Origin: Streptococcus anginosus
GTDB lineage: Bacteria > Bacillota > Bacilli > Lactobacillales > Streptococcaceae
DNA length: 64,000 bases
Direction of reading: 5' to 3'
NCBI RefSeq assembly: GCF_001697145.1
Contig: NZ_CP012719.1
Coordinates: forward strand, 778,501 to 842,500
The position numbers and the translations under genes were made by a program. Shown piece after piece: positions 1 through 9,354 of the stretch (position 1 is the first letter of the stretch; each line of letters begins with the position of its first letter). Under the pieces are notes generated by a model. It did not search any database. It saw only the letters and a list, made by a program, of their open reading frames with translations, and had not been told where the DNA came from.

Positions 1-69
1 TCTTGTGTCGTGAAATAATTGTGAACTCTAAATAAATATGCTAAAATAAAAAGATAGGAGGGATTGGTT

Positions 70-714
70 ATGAAGAAGAAAAAGAGCTGGCTGATTTTAT
101 TTTTAGTGGTACTCCTTATCTTTATACTAGAAGCATGTAGTTCAAGCGGAGGGAATAAACCAAAATCATCACAACAGTCATCTTCGTTAAGTAGAGTCTC
201 TGCAAAAGAAAGCAGTAGCTCAAGTTCATCAAATGCTACGAAAAAAGATGTGAAGATGGAAGAAATGCAACGTGTTGGTTCGGATGATTACGGTTATATT
301 GATATTCCTAAAAAGTGGGTGAAGTTTACTGATGTAAATGGTGGCGATAGTATTCAATATACAGATGGTTCTGCCTATAATATTGTGACCATGAATGCCT
401 ATACGAAAGAAAAAGCCAACATCAAAGAAGGAGAAGAATTTACAGCACAAACGATTGCTAATCGCATTTACTACAATTGGCAAAACAATGCAGACGTAAA
501 GAAAATTTGGGGTTCAAAAAGCACGGTTGCAGGTAACGAAGCTTATCAAGTTAATGTTATAATGAAATCAGGTCAATACTTGATTAGTTGGATTTTCAAA
601 AAAGACGAGAAAGTTTATCTCATTGCATTCGAGGGCGATCGAGCAACACTCATAAGGTTCATTAATTATATCGAAAATACATGGAGCTTGAGTAAAGAAA
701 AAACAAAAATTTAA
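70..714 (+). CDS. Putative secreted lipoprotein, function unknown
   Basis: A 214-residue protein. It opens with a Lys-rich start, a hydrophobic stretch (about residues 7-21) and a lipobox LEAC, so it is probably lipidated on Cys and held on the outer face of the membrane. A Ser-rich linker (about residues 25-60) follows, then a globular domain of about 150 residues that I do not recognise. An upstream in-frame TTG at 64 lies too close to the AGGAGG at 56-61. The ATG at 70 has normal spacing, so I chose it. The gene stands alone, with a strong hairpin terminator just after it. The lipoprotein nature is seen in the sequence; no function is inferred. Confidence 0.8.
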   Translation: MKKKKSWLILFLVVLLIFILEACSSSGGNKPKSSQQSSSLSRVSAKESSSSSSSNATKKDVKMEEMQRVGSDDYGYIDIPKKWVKFTDVNGGDSIQYTDGSAYNIVTMNAYTKEKANIKEGEEFTAQTIANRIYYNWQNNADVKKIWGSKSTVAGNEAYQVNVIMKSGQYLISWIFKKDEKVYLIAFEGDRATLIRFINYIENTWSLSKEKTKI

Positions 715-716
715 AA

Positions 717-772
717 GTAAAGTGGAGTTCAAATTGTGATTTTACAAACATCGCGATTTCAATCCACTTTTT
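717..772 (+). terminator. Terminator after the lipoprotein gene
   Basis: An outer stem pairs 719-726 (AAAGTGGA) with 763-770. An inner stem pairs 731-739 with 751-759 through two G-T wobbles. A short T run follows. Confidence 0.7.
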
Positions 773-849
773 AAATAGTTTGGGAAAGCTATAATAAAGG
801 CTTCAGCCATGATTTGGGTCTTTTTTGAAAGAATATTTTCTTCAATTTA

Positions 850-878
850 TCGTAAATATTTGCTAAATTTGGTATAAT
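850..878 (+). promoter_or_regulatory. murB promoter (extended -10)
   Basis: TATAAT lies at 873-878, with TG one base upstream (870-871). No good -35 box is visible, as is common for extended -10 promoters in streptococci. Confidence 0.6.
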
Positions 879-908
879 AGATTGAATTTTGTTTAAGAGA
901 GAGAAAAA

Positions 909-1811
909 ATGTCAACTTTAGAAATGTTAAAATCAGAATTAAACGGAATTGATATCCGTTTTGATGAACCTTTGAAACAATACACTTATACCAAAGTAGG
1001 TGGAGCTGCTGATTATTTGGTTTTCCCGCGAAATCGCTATGAATTGGCACGAGTGGTGAAATTTGCTAATCGGGAGCAGATTCCTTGGATGGTACTAGGG
1101 AATGCTAGCAATATCATCGTTCGTGATGGTGGTATTCGTGGTTTTGTCATTATGTTTGACAAATTAAACGGAGTGGCAGTGGATGGCTACACCATTGAAG
1201 CAGAAGCGGGTGCTAATCTCATCGAAACGACTCATATTGCACTTCATCATAGCCTAACAGGTTTTGAATTTGCTTGCGGGATTCCAGGGAGCATTGGTGG
1301 AGCTGTCTTTATGAATGCTGGTGCTTATGGTGGTGAAATTTCGCATATTTTACTTTCTTGTAAAGTGTTGACACGGGATGGAGAAATCAAAAATATTAGT
1401 GCTCAAGACATGAAATTTGGTTATCGCCGTTCCTACGTTCAACAGACAGGTGATGTGGTGATTTCTGCTAAGTTTGCCTTAGCGCCAGGAATGCACCGTG
1501 TGATTCGTCAAGAAATGGAACGTTTGACCCACCTTCGTCAATTGAAGCAGCCATTAGAGTATCCTTCTTGTGGCTCTGTTTTTAAACGTCCGGTAGGGCA
1601 TTTCGCAGGGCAATTGATTAGTGAAGCAAATTTAAAAGGGCATCGCATTGGTGGGGTAGAAGTTTCTACAAAGCATGCAGGTTTTATGGTCAATGTTGAT
1701 AATGGAACTGCAGCAGATTATGAAAATTTGATTGCACATGTGATTGAGACAGTGAAAGCTCATTCAGGTGTGACTTTGGAAAGAGAAGTCCGCATTATTG
1801 GCGAGAAATGA
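909..1811 (+). CDS. murB: UDP-N-acetylenolpyruvoylglucosamine reductase MurB
   Basis: This cytoplasmic FAD enzyme reduces UDP-GlcNAc-enolpyruvate to UDP-MurNAc with NADPH, the second committed step of peptidoglycan precursor synthesis. The 300 residues hold the family blocks in order: TKVGGAADY near residue 28, the FAD-binding [12 protein letters not shown] (64-75), [19 protein letters not shown] (124-142), and [11 protein letters not shown] with the catalytic Ser at 223. A conserved Glu sits near the C-terminus in the EREVRI block. The length is typical. The start is the ATG at 909 after GAGAGAG. potABCD follows after 97 bp with no clear terminator, so co-transcription is likely. Confidence 0.96.
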   Translation: MSTLEMLKSELNGIDIRFDEPLKQYTYTKVGGAADYLVFPRNRYELARVVKFANREQIPWMVLGNASNIIVRDGGIRGFVIMFDKLNGVAVDGYTIEAEAGANLIETTHIALHHSLTGFEFACGIPGSIGGAVFMNAGAYGGEISHILLSCKVLTRDGEIKNISAQDMKFGYRRSYVQQTGDVVISAKFALAPGMHRVIRQEMERLTHLRQLKQPLEYPSCGSVFKRPVGHFAGQLISEANLKGHRIGGVEVSTKHAGFMVNVDNGTAADYENLIAHVIETVKAHSGVTLEREVRIIGEK

Positions 1812-1901
1812 GTGTCTCTAGCGGCAACATTCATATTATTCTCTAAAAAAATCAGTCAGGACAAGACTTTAATCTGTCAATCTATGAAAAAGAAGGAATT
1901 T

Positions 1902-1928
1902 ATGGCAATTGAACAAACCAATCATTGA
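1902..1928 (+). other. Eight-codon upstream ORF overlapping the potA start
   Basis: An ATG at 1902 opens MAIEQTNH followed by TGA, in a different frame from potA. It overlaps the first codons of potA. The Shine-Dalgarno-like AGAAGGA (1891-1897) is better spaced for this ATG than for the TTG of potA at 1909. Whether it is translated is unknown. Confidence 0.35.
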
Positions 1929-3066
1929 ATTTAAAAACGTATCAAAGGTTTTTGAAGATAATAATACAGTCGTCTTAAAGGACATCAACTTTGAGCTAGA
2001 AGAAGGCAAATTTTACACACTTCTGGGTGCATCAGGATCAGGAAAATCAACCATTCTAAATATCATCGCTGGCTTGTTGGATGCGTCCAGCGGTGATGTT
2101 TTTCTTGACGGCGTCCGAATCAACGATATTCCGACCAACAAACGTGATGTGCATACGGTGTTTCAGTCCTATGCCCTTTTTCCGCACATGACTGTTTTTG
2201 AAAATGTGGCATTTCCGTTGCGTTTGCGTAAAGTTGAAAAACAAGAAATAGAGCGACGGGTTGCAGAAGTCCTGAAAATGGTGCGTTTGGATGGTTTTGA
2301 GAAACGCTCTATTCGTAAATTGTCCGGTGGACAACGCCAACGAGTGGCTATTGCGCGTGCTATTGTCAATGAACCGCGGGTTGTTTTGCTGGATGAGCCT
2401 TTATCTGCACTGGATTTGAAGTTGCGAACAGACATGCAGTATGAATTACGTGAATTGCAGCAGCGTCTAGGGATTACTTTTGTCTTTGTCACCCATGACC
2501 AAGAAGAAGCACTGGCCATGAGCGACTGGATTTTTGTGATGAATGACGGGGAGATTGTGCAGTCAGGGACACCTGTTGATATATATGATGAACCTATCAA
2601 TCACTTTGTAGCGACCTTTATCGGCGAATCCAATATTCTTCCAGGAAAGATGATTGAAGACTATCTGGTTGAATTTAATTGCAAACGATTTGAAGCCGTT
2701 GACGGAGGAATGCGTCCTAATGAGCAGGTGGAAGTCGTCATTCGTCCAGAAGATTTGCGGATTACACTTCCGGAAGAAGGAAAACTGCAAGTTAAGGTTG
2801 ATACGCAGCTTTTCCGTGGCGTGCATTATGAGATTATCGCTTATGATGAATTGGGCAATGAGTGGATGATTCATTCGACTCGCAAGGCCATTGTCGGAGA
2901 AGAGATTGGGCTGGACTTTGAACCAGAAGACATTCATATCATGCGGCTTAATGAAACAGAGGAAGAGTTCGATGCTCGAATTGAAGAATATGTGGAAATG
3001 GAAGAGCAAGAAGCTGGCTTAATCAATGCCATTGAGGAGGAGCGCGATGAAGAAAACAACCTCTAA
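1909..3066 (+). CDS. potA: Spermidine/putrescine ABC importer, ATPase PotA
   Basis: ATPase subunit of the PotABCD polyamine importer, on the inner face of the membrane. Over 385 residues it shows Walker [10 protein letters not shown] (40-48), the Q-loop VFQSY, signature LSGGQ (138-142), Walker B VVLLDEP (158-164), the H-loop THDQEE, and a C-terminal TOBE-type domain (about 280-370). I place the start at the TTG at 1909 because the protein then begins MNKPIIEF, as in streptococcal homologues. The ATG seven bases upstream is out of frame. The 3' end overlaps potB. The acidic C-terminal tail is normal for streptococcal PotA. Confidence 0.95.
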   Translation: MNKPIIEFKNVSKVFEDNNTVVLKDINFELEEGKFYTLLGASGSGKSTILNIIAGLLDASSGDVFLDGVRINDIPTNKRDVHTVFQSYALFPHMTVFENVAFPLRLRKVEKQEIERRVAEVLKMVRLDGFEKRSIRKLSGGQRQRVAIARAIVNEPRVVLLDEPLSALDLKLRTDMQYELRELQQRLGITFVFVTHDQEEALAMSDWIFVMNDGEIVQSGTPVDIYDEPINHFVATFIGESNILPGKMIEDYLVEFNCKRFEAVDGGMRPNEQVEVVIRPEDLRITLPEEGKLQVKVDTQLFRGVHYEIIAYDELGNEWMIHSTRKAIVGEEIGLDFEPEDIHIMRLNETEEEFDARIEEYVEMEEQEAGLINAIEEERDEENNL

Positions 3067-3853
3067 TCTTTTTGTTGCTCCTTATATTCTTTGGATTTTA
3101 TTATTTGTATTGGCACCTGTTGCCATGATTGTTTGGCAGTCGTTTTTCAATATCGAAGGTCATTTCACCCTTGAAAACTATAAAACTTACTTCGCTTCGC
3201 AAAATCTGACTTATCTTAAAATGAGTTTGAACTCTGTTTTATATGCAGGAATTATCACAGTTGTTACCTTGGTAATTAGTTACCCTACTGCGTTTTTGTT
3301 GACACAATTAAAGCATAGACAGCTTTGGTTGATGCTCATTATTTTGCCGACATGGGTCAATCTGCTTCTCAAAGCTTATGCTTTTATTGGGATTTTCGGA
3401 CAAAATGGATCTGTCAATCAATTTTTAAGTTTTATTGGGATAGGTGCTCAACAAATCCTGTTTACAGATTTCTCTTTTATTTTTGTAGCCAGCTATATTG
3501 AGCTGCCCTTTATGATATTGCCGATTTTTAATGTTTTAGAGGATATGGATCAAAATCTGATCAATGCCAGCTATGATCTTGGTGCCAATCGTTGGGAAAC
3601 CTTCCGTCGTGTCGTTTTTCCCTTATCTATGAATGGCGTGAGAAGTGGTGTGCAGTCTGTCTTTATTCCCAGTCTCAGTCTTTTTATGCTGACGCGTTTG
3701 ATCGGTGGCAATCGTGTTATTACGCTAGGTACAGCCATTGAGCAGCATTTTCTGACTACACAAAATTGGGGAATGGGCTCAACCATTGGTGTTGTCTTGA
3801 TTGTAGCCATGCTCGTTATCATGTGGGCAACGAAAGAAAGGGGAGAACGATGA
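3047..3853 (+). CDS. potB: Spermidine/putrescine ABC importer, permease PotB
   Basis: One of the two membrane subunits that form the polyamine channel. It has 268 residues with about six membrane helices. The EAA-type loop is present ([20 protein letters not shown]) and contacts PotA. An ATG at 3026 is in frame, but the AGGAGG at 3035-3040 sits six bases before the ATG at 3047 and the resulting MKKTTSN start fits homologues. The gene overlaps potA by 20 bases and shares an ATGA overlap with potC, so the subunits are translationally coupled. Confidence 0.94.
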   Translation: MKKTTSNLFVAPYILWILLFVLAPVAMIVWQSFFNIEGHFTLENYKTYFASQNLTYLKMSLNSVLYAGIITVVTLVISYPTAFLLTQLKHRQLWLMLIILPTWVNLLLKAYAFIGIFGQNGSVNQFLSFIGIGAQQILFTDFSFIFVASYIELPFMILPIFNVLEDMDQNLINASYDLGANRWETFRRVVFPLSMNGVRSGVQSVFIPSLSLFMLTRLIGGNRVITLGTAIEQHFLTTQNWGMGSTIGVVLIVAMLVIMWATKERGER

Positions 3854-4623
3854 AAAAAACTGCTAGTATTTATTTAACAGTCGTCTTCTTAATTCTTTAT
3901 TTGCCGATTTTTTATTTGATTGGCTATGCGTTTAATGCTGGCGATGATATGAGCAAGTTTACAGGCTTTAGTCTGACGCATTTTCAAAATATGTTTAGTG
4001 ATACTCGCTTGATGCTAATTTTGGCACAAACCTTTTTTCTGGCTTTTTTGTCTTCTTTGATTGCCACAGCAATCGGAACGTTTGGTGCCATTTATATTTA
4101 TCAAGCCAAAAAGAAATACCAAGATGCCTTTTTATCGGTTAATAATATCCTCATGGTGGCGCCAGATGTCATGATTGGGGCAAGTTTCTTAATTCTTTTT
4201 ACAACTATCAAATTTCAATTAGGTTTTCTATCCGTTTTGGCGAGTCATATTGCTTTTTCAATTCCTATTGTAGTTTTGATGATATTGCCACGGCTAAAAG
4301 AGATGAATGACGACATGATTAAGGCGGCCTATGATTTAGGAGCAAGCCAAGTTCAGATGTTAAAAGAAATCATGTTGCCCTATTTGACACCAGCGATTAT
4401 TGCAGGGTATTTTATGGCGTTCACCTATTCCTTGGACGATTTTGCAGTGACCTTCTTTGTGACTGGAAATGGTTTTTCAACCTTATCGGTTGAGATTTAC
4501 TCGCGGGCTCGGCAAGGAATTTCCTTAGAAATCAATGCTCTCTCTGCTTTGGTATTTCTGTTTAGTATTCTTTTGGTGATTGGCTATTACTTTATTTCTC
4601 GTGAGAAGGAGGATGCAGCATGA
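3850..4623 (+). CDS. potC: Spermidine/putrescine ABC importer, permease PotC
   Basis: Second membrane subunit of PotABCD: 257 residues, about six helices, with the permease loop AAYDLGASQVQMLKEIMLP that docks on PotA. The start is the ATG at 3850, inside the ATGA overlap with the potB stop and after AAGGGGAGAA. A longer in-frame reading from 3766 would add 28 residues of potB shadow and is rejected. The stop overlaps the potD start in another ATGA. Confidence 0.94.
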   Translation: MKKTASIYLTVVFLILYLPIFYLIGYAFNAGDDMSKFTGFSLTHFQNMFSDTRLMLILAQTFFLAFLSSLIATAIGTFGAIYIYQAKKKYQDAFLSVNNILMVAPDVMIGASFLILFTTIKFQLGFLSVLASHIAFSIPIVVLMILPRLKEMNDDMIKAAYDLGASQVQMLKEIMLPYLTPAIIAGYFMAFTYSLDDFAVTFFVTGNGFSTLSVEIYSRARQGISLEINALSALVFLFSILLVIGYYFISREKEDAA

Positions 4624-5690
4624 AAAAGCTCTATTCATTTTTAATGGGCATTGTTGCCATTATCCTTGTCCTTTGGGGAGTAAGCTATCATATTGAAAGT
4701 CGGACAAAAAGCGGGAATGGTGACAAATTGGTCATCTACAATTGGGGAGACTACATTGATCCAGAGTTGCTGATGAAGTTCACCAGAGAAACCGGTGTCC
4801 AAGTCCAATATGAAACCTTTGATTCCAACGAATCCATGTACACTAAGATTAAGCAGGGCGGGACAACTTACGATATTGCAATTCCTAGTGAATACATGAT
4901 TTCTAAAATGATGTCGGAACACTTGCTTGAAAAATTGGATCATTCAAAAATTAAAGGGCTAGAAAATATTGGAAAACGATTTTTAAATCAATCATTTGAT
5001 CCCCAAAATCAATACTCTATTCCTTACTTTTGGGGAACGCTAGGCATTGTCTACAACACAGAATTAGTTAAAACAGCACCTAAGCATTGGAGTGACCTGT
5101 GGCGACCTGAATATAAAAACTCTATTATGATGATTGATGGAGCTCGCGAGGTAATGGGTGTCGGGCTAAATGCTTTAGGTTATAGCCTCAATTCTAAAAA
5201 TACTAAGCAATTACAAGAAGCAGTTGATAAGCTTTATACATTAACGCCGAATATCAAAGCCATTGTAGCAGACGAGATGAAAGGCTATATGATTCAAAAC
5301 AATGCGGCGATTGGTGTTAGTTTTTCAGGAGAAGCACGGCAAATGTTAGAGAAAAACGACAAACTTCGCTATGTTGTTCCAACAGAAGCCAGCAATCTTT
5401 GGTTTGACAATATTGTCATTCCTAAAACAGTCAAAAATAAAAAAGCTGCTTATCAATTTATTAACTTTATGTTAAGACCTGAAAATGCCTATAAAAATGC
5501 TTTGTATGTTGGCTACTCAACGCCTAACATGCCTGCTAAGGCGATGCTGCCAAAAGAAATCCAAGAGGACAAAGCTTTTTACCCAGATGAAGAAACAATG
5601 AAGCACTTAGAAGTCTATCAACAGCTCGGCTCAAAATGGCTAGGAATTTATAATGACTTGTATCTTCAAGTGAAAATGTATCGGAAATAA
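4620..5690 (+). CDS. potD: Spermidine/putrescine-binding protein PotD
   Basis: Extracellular substrate-binding protein that delivers polyamines to PotBC. It has 356 residues. The N-terminal hydrophobic segment (about 4-22) has no lipobox Cys, so it is probably kept at the membrane by an uncleaved anchor, as in other streptococci. The mature part starts with KLVIYNWGDYIDPELL and contains the TFDSNE and YDIAIPSEYM blocks of the polyamine-binding family, closing with a YSTPN block and an aromatic tail. It is the last gene of the operon. A bidirectional terminator lies at 5881-5941. Confidence 0.94.
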   Translation: MKKLYSFLMGIVAIILVLWGVSYHIESRTKSGNGDKLVIYNWGDYIDPELLMKFTRETGVQVQYETFDSNESMYTKIKQGGTTYDIAIPSEYMISKMMSEHLLEKLDHSKIKGLENIGKRFLNQSFDPQNQYSIPYFWGTLGIVYNTELVKTAPKHWSDLWRPEYKNSIMMIDGAREVMGVGLNALGYSLNSKNTKQLQEAVDKLYTLTPNIKAIVADEMKGYMIQNNAAIGVSFSGEARQMLEKNDKLRYVVPTEASNLWFDNIVIPKTVKNKKAAYQFINFMLRPENAYKNALYVGYSTPNMPAKAMLPKEIQEDKAFYPDEETMKHLEVYQQLGSKWLGIYNDLYLQVKMYRK

Positions 5691-5880
5691 TGATCCGTGA
5701 AAATTGTTTCGAACTTCGTAAACTTTAACAGCTCGAGGAACTATTAAAGACTGCGGATAAAGGAAGCAAGGTTTCCATCAAAAACCTTCTGGAAGCCAGT
5801 TGAAGTCGTAGGACAAGGTTCACGCAGTGAATCTCATTCAAACTTTTTGATTTTCATTGAGAGTATGAAATTAAATATAA

Positions 5881-5941
5881 AAAAGCGGAAGTTGAGCAAC
5901 TCCCAGACATTGATCTGATTGGTTGTCTCACTTCCGTTTTT
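5881..5941. terminator. Bidirectional terminator between potD and the convergent gene
   Basis: A long hairpin pairs 5881-5900 (AAAAGCGGAAGTTGAGCAAC) with 5922-5941. A-rich left and T-rich right flanks suit termination from either strand. It separates convergent genes. Confidence 0.85.
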
Positions 5942-6370
5942 TTAATTACTAGAGCTTGAAGTAGTTGTATTTGTGTCGTTGTCAGTCGTTTTGCTACTTG
6001 TCTGACTAGAGCTAATATCGTTTGATGTATTGCTAGACTGCGTGGTGTCAGAACTAGCGCTACTTGTTTCTGTTTCGCCTTGACTAGTAGCAGTCGTGTT
6101 GCTAGATTGAGCCCCGTCTGTTGTTGTTTCTTTCTGAATTTCTTTGATAATAGTTGTTTGTGTTGTCTGACTGGTTTTTGTTTTGTTATCAGATTTATTG
6201 TTATTCATGAAAGTCAGGATTGTGATTGTTGCGGTGATAATCCCAAGAATACTCCCAATCGTAGCAAGGGTCTTTTGAAAAGCTGACAGCCCTTTTTTGA
6301 TATGGTGACGAGTAGGCGCTTTTTCTTCTTTAGTAGTTGAAGTTTTGTTTTTTCGAGAATAATTTTCCAT
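5942..6370 (-). CDS. Small Ser/Thr-rich single-pass membrane protein
   Basis: A 142-residue protein. A basic cytoplasmic N-terminus (about 1-30, many Lys/Arg) is followed by one membrane helix (about 33-55, LATIGSILGIITATITILTF) and a long, probably extracellular, low-complexity tail of Ser, Thr, Asn, Gln and Asp. Similar proteins occur in streptococci and are grouped, as far as I recall, as DUF6556; the role is unknown. The Shine-Dalgarno AAGGAG (6385-6390) lies 14 bases before the ATG, which is rather far. The gene has its own promoter and is convergent with potD. Confidence 0.7.
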   Translation of the reverse strand: MENYSRKNKTSTTKEEKAPTRHHIKKGLSAFQKTLATIGSILGIITATITILTFMNNNKSDNKTKTSQTTQTTIIKEIQKETTTDGAQSSNTTATSQGETETSSASSDTTQSSNTSNDISSSQTSSKTTDNDTNTTTSSSSN

Positions 6371-6400
6371 TGTGAGTTGATAATCTCCTTTCTCATCTTC

Positions 6401-6429
6401 ATTATACCCTCTTTATTTAAAATTGTCTT
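6401..6429 (-). promoter_or_regulatory. Promoter of the Ser/Thr-rich protein gene
   Basis: On the minus strand, AAGACA (6424-6429) and TATAAT (6401-6406) are spaced 17 bases apart. Confidence 0.6.
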
Positions 6430-6502
6430 AAAAAAATTTAAAATGTTGAAAATTTCATGTAAAGCAATCGAAAATTGATTGAAAAAATTACCTTTTACAA
6501 AA

Positions 6503-6551
6503 AATCAGCTCCATCCTTGTCTGTCCTGTTAGCAGATAGAAAGAGCTGATT
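6503..6551 (-). terminator. ppdK terminator
   Basis: AATCAGCT (6503-6510) pairs with AGCTGATT (6544-6551). Read on the minus strand, the stem ends in a run of T, just after the ppdK stop. Confidence 0.7.
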
Positions 6552-6568
6552 CACTTATAAGGAAGGAA

Positions 6569-9178
6569 CTAGGAAAGATGTGCTTGCGCAACAGCTAATC
6601 GTGCAGCAGGAACGCGATAAGGTGAGCAAGAAACATAAGTAATGCCAATCTCTTGAAAGAAAGGAATAGAAGCAGGATCTCCTCCGACTTCACCGCAAAT
6701 ACCAATTGGAAGTTCTGGCTTTACTTGATGAGCTTTTGAAATAGCTATTTTCATGAGCTCGCCCACTCCAGCTCGGTCAATGGTTTGGAATGGATCAAAT
6801 GACATGATTTCTCCCTCTTTGTAATGCTGGATAAATTTTCCAATATCATCACGAGAAAAACCATAGGTCATTTGCGTCAAATCATTGGTACCAAAACTAA
6901 AGAAGTCTGCTTCCTCGGCTAACTGATCTGCGATGAAACAAGCGCGTGGCAGCTCAATCATTGTACCGATTTCATAAGGGAATGACTGCATGTGATGTTT
7001 CTTGAAAATCTTCTCAATATGCTGACAAAGAGATGTTTTGATTGAAACCAACTCCGCCTTTTCTGAGATTAAAGGAATCATGATTTCTGGCTTAATGATC
7101 ATGCCTTCTTTTGCTAGTCTTATAGCGCTATTAAAAATGGCTTCTACCTGCATTTTATAAATTTCAGGCTGTGTAATTCCTAAGCGGCAACCACGATGTC
7201 CCAGCATTGGGTTCGTTTCTTGCAGAGAAGTGATTTTCCGCATTAGTGTATCAAGAGGTACTTGCAATTTCCCAGCTAATTGCTCAATTTCCTGTTGTGT
7301 TTTTGGTAAAAATTCGTGCATAGGCGGATCTAGCAAGCGGACAATCATCGGTTTATCTTGAATGGTTTGATACATCTGATAGAAATCTTCTTCTTGAAAT
7401 GCCAAAAGTGTCATTAAAGCAAACTTAGTTTCGATTTCATTCGTTGATAAAATCAATCTGCGCATTTCTAAAATCCGTTCCTCACCAAAGAACATATGCT
7501 CTGTACGAGCAAGACCAATGCCTTTGGCTCCAAATTGAACAGCTGTTTTCAAATCTTGAATGGTTTCAGCATTCGCTCGAACGGTTAGCTGTGCAATCTC
7601 ATCTGCCCAAGAAAGGAACAGTTGTAATTCGTCATTATTATCAATCATAGTGGTTGGAATGCTTCCAATGTAGAGTTTGCCGGAAGTGCCGTCTACAGAA
7701 AGGATGTCTCCCTCTTTTAAGGTTACCTTACCGCATACAAGTGTTTTTCCGTCTTCATTGATAGATAATTCTCCGCATCCTGCGACACAACAAGTGCCCA
7801 TGCCACGAGCTACAACGGCTGCATGAGAAGTCATGCCACCGTGACTGGTCACGATTGCTTGACTAACTACCATTCCTTCAATGTCTTCGGGAGAAGTTTC
7901 TTGGCGAACTAAAATCACTTTCTTTCCAAGTGCATGAAATTCTTTGGCGCGCTCGGCAGTAAAGACAATTTCTCCTGTTGCGGCACCTGGACTAGCGGGA
8001 AGCCCCTGAGTTAAGTGATGAGCTGATGTTAAAGCTTTTTCTTCAAAAACAGGGTGAATCAGTTGGGTAATGGCAGAAGGACTGACTCGTAGGAGAGCTT
8101 CTTGCTTTGAAATCATTTTTTCATTCACTAAATCCAAAGCAATTTTTAAGCTTGCTTTAGCCGTCCTTTTTCCGTTTCGAGTTTGCAGGATATAAAGTTT
8201 TTCTTTTTCAATAGTAAATTCAATATCTTGCATATCTTTGTAGTGTTTTTCAAGAACCTTGGCGTAGTTGCAGAAATCTTCATAGGCTTGCGGTAAGATC
8301 CGTTTAAGAGAGTCAATCGGCTCTGGAGTCCGAATACCGGCAACGACATCTTCTCCTTGAGCATTGAGCAAAAATTCCCCAAATAGATGATGTTCACCAG
8401 TGGCAGGATTTCTGGTGAAAACAACGCCTGTGCCGCTTTTTTGGTCGCTATTGCCAAATACCATACTCTGGACATTGACAGCCGTACCTAAATCATGTGG
8501 AATGTGGTTTAGTTCACGGTAGACTTTAGCGCGTGGATTGTTCCATGATTTGAATACCGCTTTGATAGCAGCGTAAAGTTGCTCTTTAGGGCTTTGTGGG
8601 AAATTTTGATAGTGTTCCTGATAGACTTCTTTATATTGTTGAATAAGTGATTGGTGTTCTTCTTTTGAAAAGTCATTGACCTTCTTATTCAATTGTTTTT
8701 CGGTTTTTTCTAAACATTGGTCGAATTCTTCTTTGGGGATGCCGTAAACGACATCAGCAAACATCTGCAATAAACGCCGATAACAATTGTAAGCGAAATT
8801 GGCATTTGTCGCATCTGCTAAAGTCTGAACACGCAAGTCATTTAGTCCAAGATTGAGAATCGTGTCCATCATACCAGGCATAGAAATTTTAGCTCCGCTA
8901 CGGACAGAAACCAGTAGTAGTGAGGGTTCATTCCCCATGAAAAATTTATTCGTTTTGGTTTCTAGCTTAGTAATCGCTTTCAAAACTTCCTCTTTTAAAA
9001 TAGATTCGAAAAAGGAAGGAGTTTCTAAATAACGTAGACAACTTTGAGTTGTAATCGTAAATCCCTCAGGTACAGGTAGCCCCAAATGGGTCATTTCTGC
9101 CAAATTGGCACCCTTACCACCTAGTAGCGCCTTGTCTTCAGCGCGTCCTTCTTCAAAAGAATAAATCCATTTATCCAT
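6569..9178 (-). CDS. ppdK: Pyruvate, phosphate dikinase
   Basis: Interconverts pyruvate, ATP and phosphate with PEP, AMP and pyrophosphate, so it can remake PEP from pyruvate for gluconeogenesis. The 869 residues match the family length. Visible are the N-terminal nucleotide-binding domain (LLGGKGANLAEMT near the start, SVRSGAKISMPGMMDTILNLG), the swivelling domain with the phospho-histidine loop GGMTSHAAVVARGMG, and the C-terminal PEP domain ending in PIGICGEVGGDP. I start at the ATG at 9178 because GGAGG (9184-9188) sits five bases upstream; the TTG four codons earlier overlaps that site. The gene is divergent from a CcpN-like regulator and the PPDK regulatory protein gene, which supports this role. 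Confidence 0.96.
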   Translation of the reverse strand: MDKWIYSFEEGRAEDKALLGGKGANLAEMTHLGLPVPEGFTITTQSCLRYLETPSFFESILKEEVLKAITKLETKTNKFFMGNEPSLLLVSVRSGAKISMPGMMDTILNLGLNDLRVQTLADATNANFAYNCYRRLLQMFADVVYGIPKEEFDQCLEKTEKQLNKKVNDFSKEEHQSLIQQYKEVYQEHYQNFPQSPKEQLYAAIKAVFKSWNNPRAKVYRELNHIPHDLGTAVNVQSMVFGNSDQKSGTGVVFTRNPATGEHHLFGEFLLNAQGEDVVAGIRTPEPIDSLKRILPQAYEDFCNYAKVLEKHYKDMQDIEFTIEKEKLYILQTRNGKRTAKASLKIALDLVNEKMISKQEALLRVSPSAITQLIHPVFEEKALTSAHHLTQGLPASPGAATGEIVFTAERAKEFHALGKKVILVRQETSPEDIEGMVVSQAIVTSHGGMTSHAAVVARGMGTCCVAGCGELSINEDGKTLVCGKVTLKEGDILSVDGTSGKLYIGSIPTTMIDNNDELQLFLSWADEIAQLTVRANAETIQDLKTAVQFGAKGIGLARTEHMFFGEERILEMRRLILSTNEIETKFALMTLLAFQEEDFYQMYQTIQDKPMIVRLLDPPMHEFLPKTQQEIEQLAGKLQVPLDTLMRKITSLQETNPMLGHRGCRLGITQPEIYKMQVEAIFNSAIRLAKEGMIIKPEIMIPLISEKAELVSIKTSLCQHIEKIFKKHHMQSFPYEIGTMIELPRACFIADQLAEEADFFSFGTNDLTQMTYGFSRDDIGKFIQHYKEGEIMSFDPFQTIDRAGVGELMKIAISKAHQVKPELPIGICGEVGGDPASIPFFQEIGITYVSCSPYRVPAARLAVAQAHLS

Positions 9179-9199
9179 TTTTGCCTCCAATTTATTAAA

Positions 9200-9316
9200 T
9201 ATGTGTCATAATAAAAGACAAATACATTGTAATATACGTCATATATGTTTGTCAACTGAAAAAGCCAATCATAAATCGTTGACAAACGAGTTTTATTTGT
9301 TATAATATGACACATA
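9200..9316. promoter_or_regulatory. Divergent ppdK/ccpN-like control region with paired inverted repeats
   Basis: Two promoters point outwards. Plus strand: TTGACA (9279-9284), 16-base spacer, TATAAT (9301-9306) with an extended TG. Minus strand: TTGACA (9250-9255) and TACAAT (9226-9231), 18-base spacer. The -35 boxes lie in a 10-bp inverted repeat (9247-9256 and 9278-9287). A second perfect 10-bp inverted repeat, ATGTGTCATA (9201-9210) and TATGACACAT (9306-9315), lies just past the minus-strand -10 and over the end of the plus-strand -10. This looks like a shared operator, probably for the adjacent regulator; that assignment is inferred. Confidence 0.7.
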
Positions 9317-9354
9317 ATAATGATTTAAAATTGATATTGGAAAAGGAGTAAAAG

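Noticed and set aside
2056..3009. Open frames on the minus strand opposite potA
   Set aside because: They lie wholly within a well-supported gene, have no ribosome sites and match no family; they are coding shadows.
5691..5880. Possible remnant of a dispersed streptococcal repeat after potD (TTTGATTTTCATTGAGAGTA)
   Set aside because: The tail looks familiar from other streptococcal intergenic elements, but no second copy is in this window and no ends can be defined.
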